Below, one piece after another: positions 5,216 through 6,116 of a stretch of DNA of 6,116 nt; the stretch's first letter is position 1; each line of letters begins with the position of its first letter. The notes under the pieces are model-generated. The model was not told where the DNA came from. It ran no database searches and was given only the letters and a program-made list of their open reading frames with translations. Both the position numbers and the translations under genes were made by a program. Origin of the DNA: Bog-756 sp036511155 (GTDB lineage: Bacteria; Actinomycetota; Acidimicrobiia; Acidimicrobiales; RAAP-2); assembly GCA_036511155.1 (NCBI GenBank), contig DATCCR010000213.1, forward strand, positions 1 to 6,116, read 5' to 3'.

Positions 5216-5284
5216 ACGGGGCGATAGCAATCATCAGGAGAACCGATACCTGCAGGTCGGAGGGCGAATAGCGGCCCGATCCGG

Positions 5285-5304
5285 TCTCGTCAGATTTGAC
5301 GAGA
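5285..5304 (-). terminator. Terminator-like hairpin after the mycofactocin glycosyltransferase
   Basis: TCTCGTCA (5285-5292) pairs perfectly with TGACGAGA (5297-5304) around a 4-nt loop. It begins 8 nt after the minus-strand stop codon. No T-run follows, so this is a candidate rather than a clear intrinsic terminator. Confidence 0.5.
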
Positions 5305-5312
5305 AGGGAGGA

Positions 5313-6116
5313 TCAGGATTGTCCGGGAGCTCTGACCACGTTGGGCAGCAAGGGGGCGGTCGTCCGGGCCCGCAGGGACCCGATCCACACCCCGGTGCCG
5401 TAGGCCGCGTCGTCGGCCACCGAGGCGGCCACCCACCGGGGGAGGTCGAGATCGGGGCGCCTCCGCACCCACTCGACGACCGGTGGCACCAGCACCAGGA
5501 CGACGGCCGCCCGTCGGCCCCGGCGGCCGGTGGCGGCCAGGGCGACCAGCCCCGGGGCGGCCAGCATGGTGGCCGCCCGCCCGAGTCCCATCACGGTCCA
5601 GCCGACGCCGCCGGCGCTCCACCGCCACGCCTGGGCGGCCGGGATCCCGAGGGGTCGGACCGTCCGGGCCAGCGGGACCGCGGCGGAGGCCACGGCCACG
5701 GCCGCGGCCACCGGCCGGCCGGCCAGTAGGGCCAGGGCGGCCACCGTGGCCCGGGGCCGCAGCTCGACGGGGGCCAGCCGTCCCGGATGGCGGGCCGCCA
5801 GCGGGGCGGCCGAGGTGCCGTAGCGCAGCCGACGGTCGAGGAGGTCACGCCACCGGTCGGGCTCGGCGTGGGACACCTCGACGGACGGGTCGTAGCGGAT
5901 CCGCCAGCCGGCATCGACCAGGCGCCACACCAGGTCCACGTCCTCGCCCACCCGCAGGGCCGGGTCGAACCCCCCCACGGCGCGGACGGCGGCCCGGCGG
6001 ACCACCAGGGCCGCGGTCGGCACGTAGCGGACGGCCCGGTCGGGACCGACCTCGCCCTCGTCGGGTCCGAGGTCGAGGGGGGAGTGGGACAGGCCGAAGC
6101 GGTGGACGGCCCGCCG
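5313..6116 (-). CDS. mftF: Mycofactocin biosynthesis glycosyltransferase MftF, N-terminal part beyond window
   Basis: 267 residues of open frame enter from the right edge and end at TGA 5315-5313; the start is outside. Numbered from the first visible codon, the family-2 glycosyltransferase core ends with RYVPTAALVVRRAAVRAVGGFDPALRVGEDVDLVWRL as two adjoining blocks (30-48 and 48-66), including the acceptor-side GED motif, followed by GWRIRYDPSVEVSH (70-83), RRLRYGTSAAPLAARHPGRLAP (95-116), hydrophobic stretches (about 124-150 and 185-215) suggesting membrane association, and DDAAYGTGVWIGSLRARTTAPLLP (235-258). This combination is characteristic of MftF, which adds beta-1,4-linked glucose units to the peptide-derived redox cofactor mycofactocin. 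Full-length MftF is about 470 aa, so roughly 200 residues are missing. As mftF is often the last gene of mftABCDEF, the rest of the cluster is expected to the right, which fits the hairpin just after the stop. Confidence 0.88.
   Translation of the reverse strand, partial: RRAVHRFGLSHSPLDLGPDEGEVGPDRAVRYVPTAALVVRRAAVRAVGGFDPALRVGEDVDLVWRLVDAGWRIRYDPSVEVSHAEPDRWRDLLDRRLRYGTSAAPLAARHPGRLAPVELRPRATVAALALLAGRPVAAAVAVASAAVPLARTVRPLGIPAAQAWRWSAGGVGWTVMGLGRAATMLAAPGLVALAATGRRGRRAAVVLVLVPPVVEWVRRRPDLDLPRWVAASVADDAAYGTGVWIGSLRARTTAPLLPNVVRAPGQS

Larger units (their letters stand above)
4980..5250. other. Gene-free, comparatively AT-rich stretch with DnaA-box-like sequences
   Basis: Base composition drops clearly relative to both flanks and no ORF here has the G/C-rich third positions of the real genes. 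TTGTCCACA (5177-5185) equals the actinobacterial DnaA-box consensus. TTGTACACA (5121-5129) differs by one base, and ATTTCCACA on the minus strand (5157-5149) by two; the three begin 28 bp apart. GGTCAATT occurs at 5067-5074 and 5197-5204, and the palindrome ACCTGCAGGT at 5248-5257. With no dnaA, dnaN or other replication gene nearby, an origin is unlikely. Confidence 0.35.

Noticed and set aside
4980..5250. Chromosomal replication origin
   Set aside because: Only one perfect DnaA box is present, and no dnaA, dnaN, gyr or par genes are in the window.
5073..5729. 218-aa plus-strand ORF
   Set aside because: Most of it is antisense to the mftF coding region and its translation is low-complexity without a domain.

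Overview
The window is very GC-rich (roughly 70% by eye), uses GTG/ATG starts with third positions strongly biased to G/C, and carries a resuscitation-promoting-factor-type protein, leaderless-looking promoters and the end of a mycofactocin glycosyltransferase gene. Together these point to a high-GC actinobacterium. The variant Rpf-like domain and the DUF1800/DUF1501 pair fit the Acidimicrobiia better than mycobacteria or streptomycetes, but the class is an inference.

Left part (1-2551, minus strand): a two-gene operon of a DUF1800 protein followed 7 nt later by a Tat-signal DUF1501 protein that runs off the left edge. Its 272-nt upstream region, shared with a plus-strand cold-shock gene, holds a palindrome, two CTGTCCCCA repeats, a tandem 11-bp direct repeat and two hairpins.

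Middle part (2824-3983): a 67-aa CspA-type cold-shock protein (+) with a structured leader and a strong SD. Then comes a VOC/glyoxalase-fold gene (-) that is intact except for one in-frame TAG where the family usually has Trp. Divergent from it is a small DoxX-like membrane protein (+). Both members of this divergent pair have a -10-like hexamer exactly 6 nt before their ATG, which suggests leaderless mRNAs. Strong hairpins separate the convergent genes.

Right part (4071-6116, minus strand): a secreted Rpf-like transglycosylase with a 14-Thr linker encoded by an ACAACC microsatellite, preceded by a roughly 350-nt leader rich in hairpins with a good TATACT -10 at its head. Beyond it lies a gene-free, comparatively AT-rich stretch (about 4980-5250) with one perfect actinobacterial DnaA-box sequence. 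At the right edge is the C-terminal 267 residues of a family-2 glycosyltransferase that I recognise as MftF, which decorates the redox cofactor mycofactocin. It is followed closely by a hairpin, as expected for the last gene of an mftABCDEF-ordered cluster lying to the right of the window.

The genes do not form one pathway: this looks like several independent short units. I see no CRISPR array, transposase, tRNA or rRNA, and no convincing new multi-gene system. The points most worth a second look are the interrupted VOC gene, the structured rpf leader, and the composite csp/DUF1800 intergenic region.
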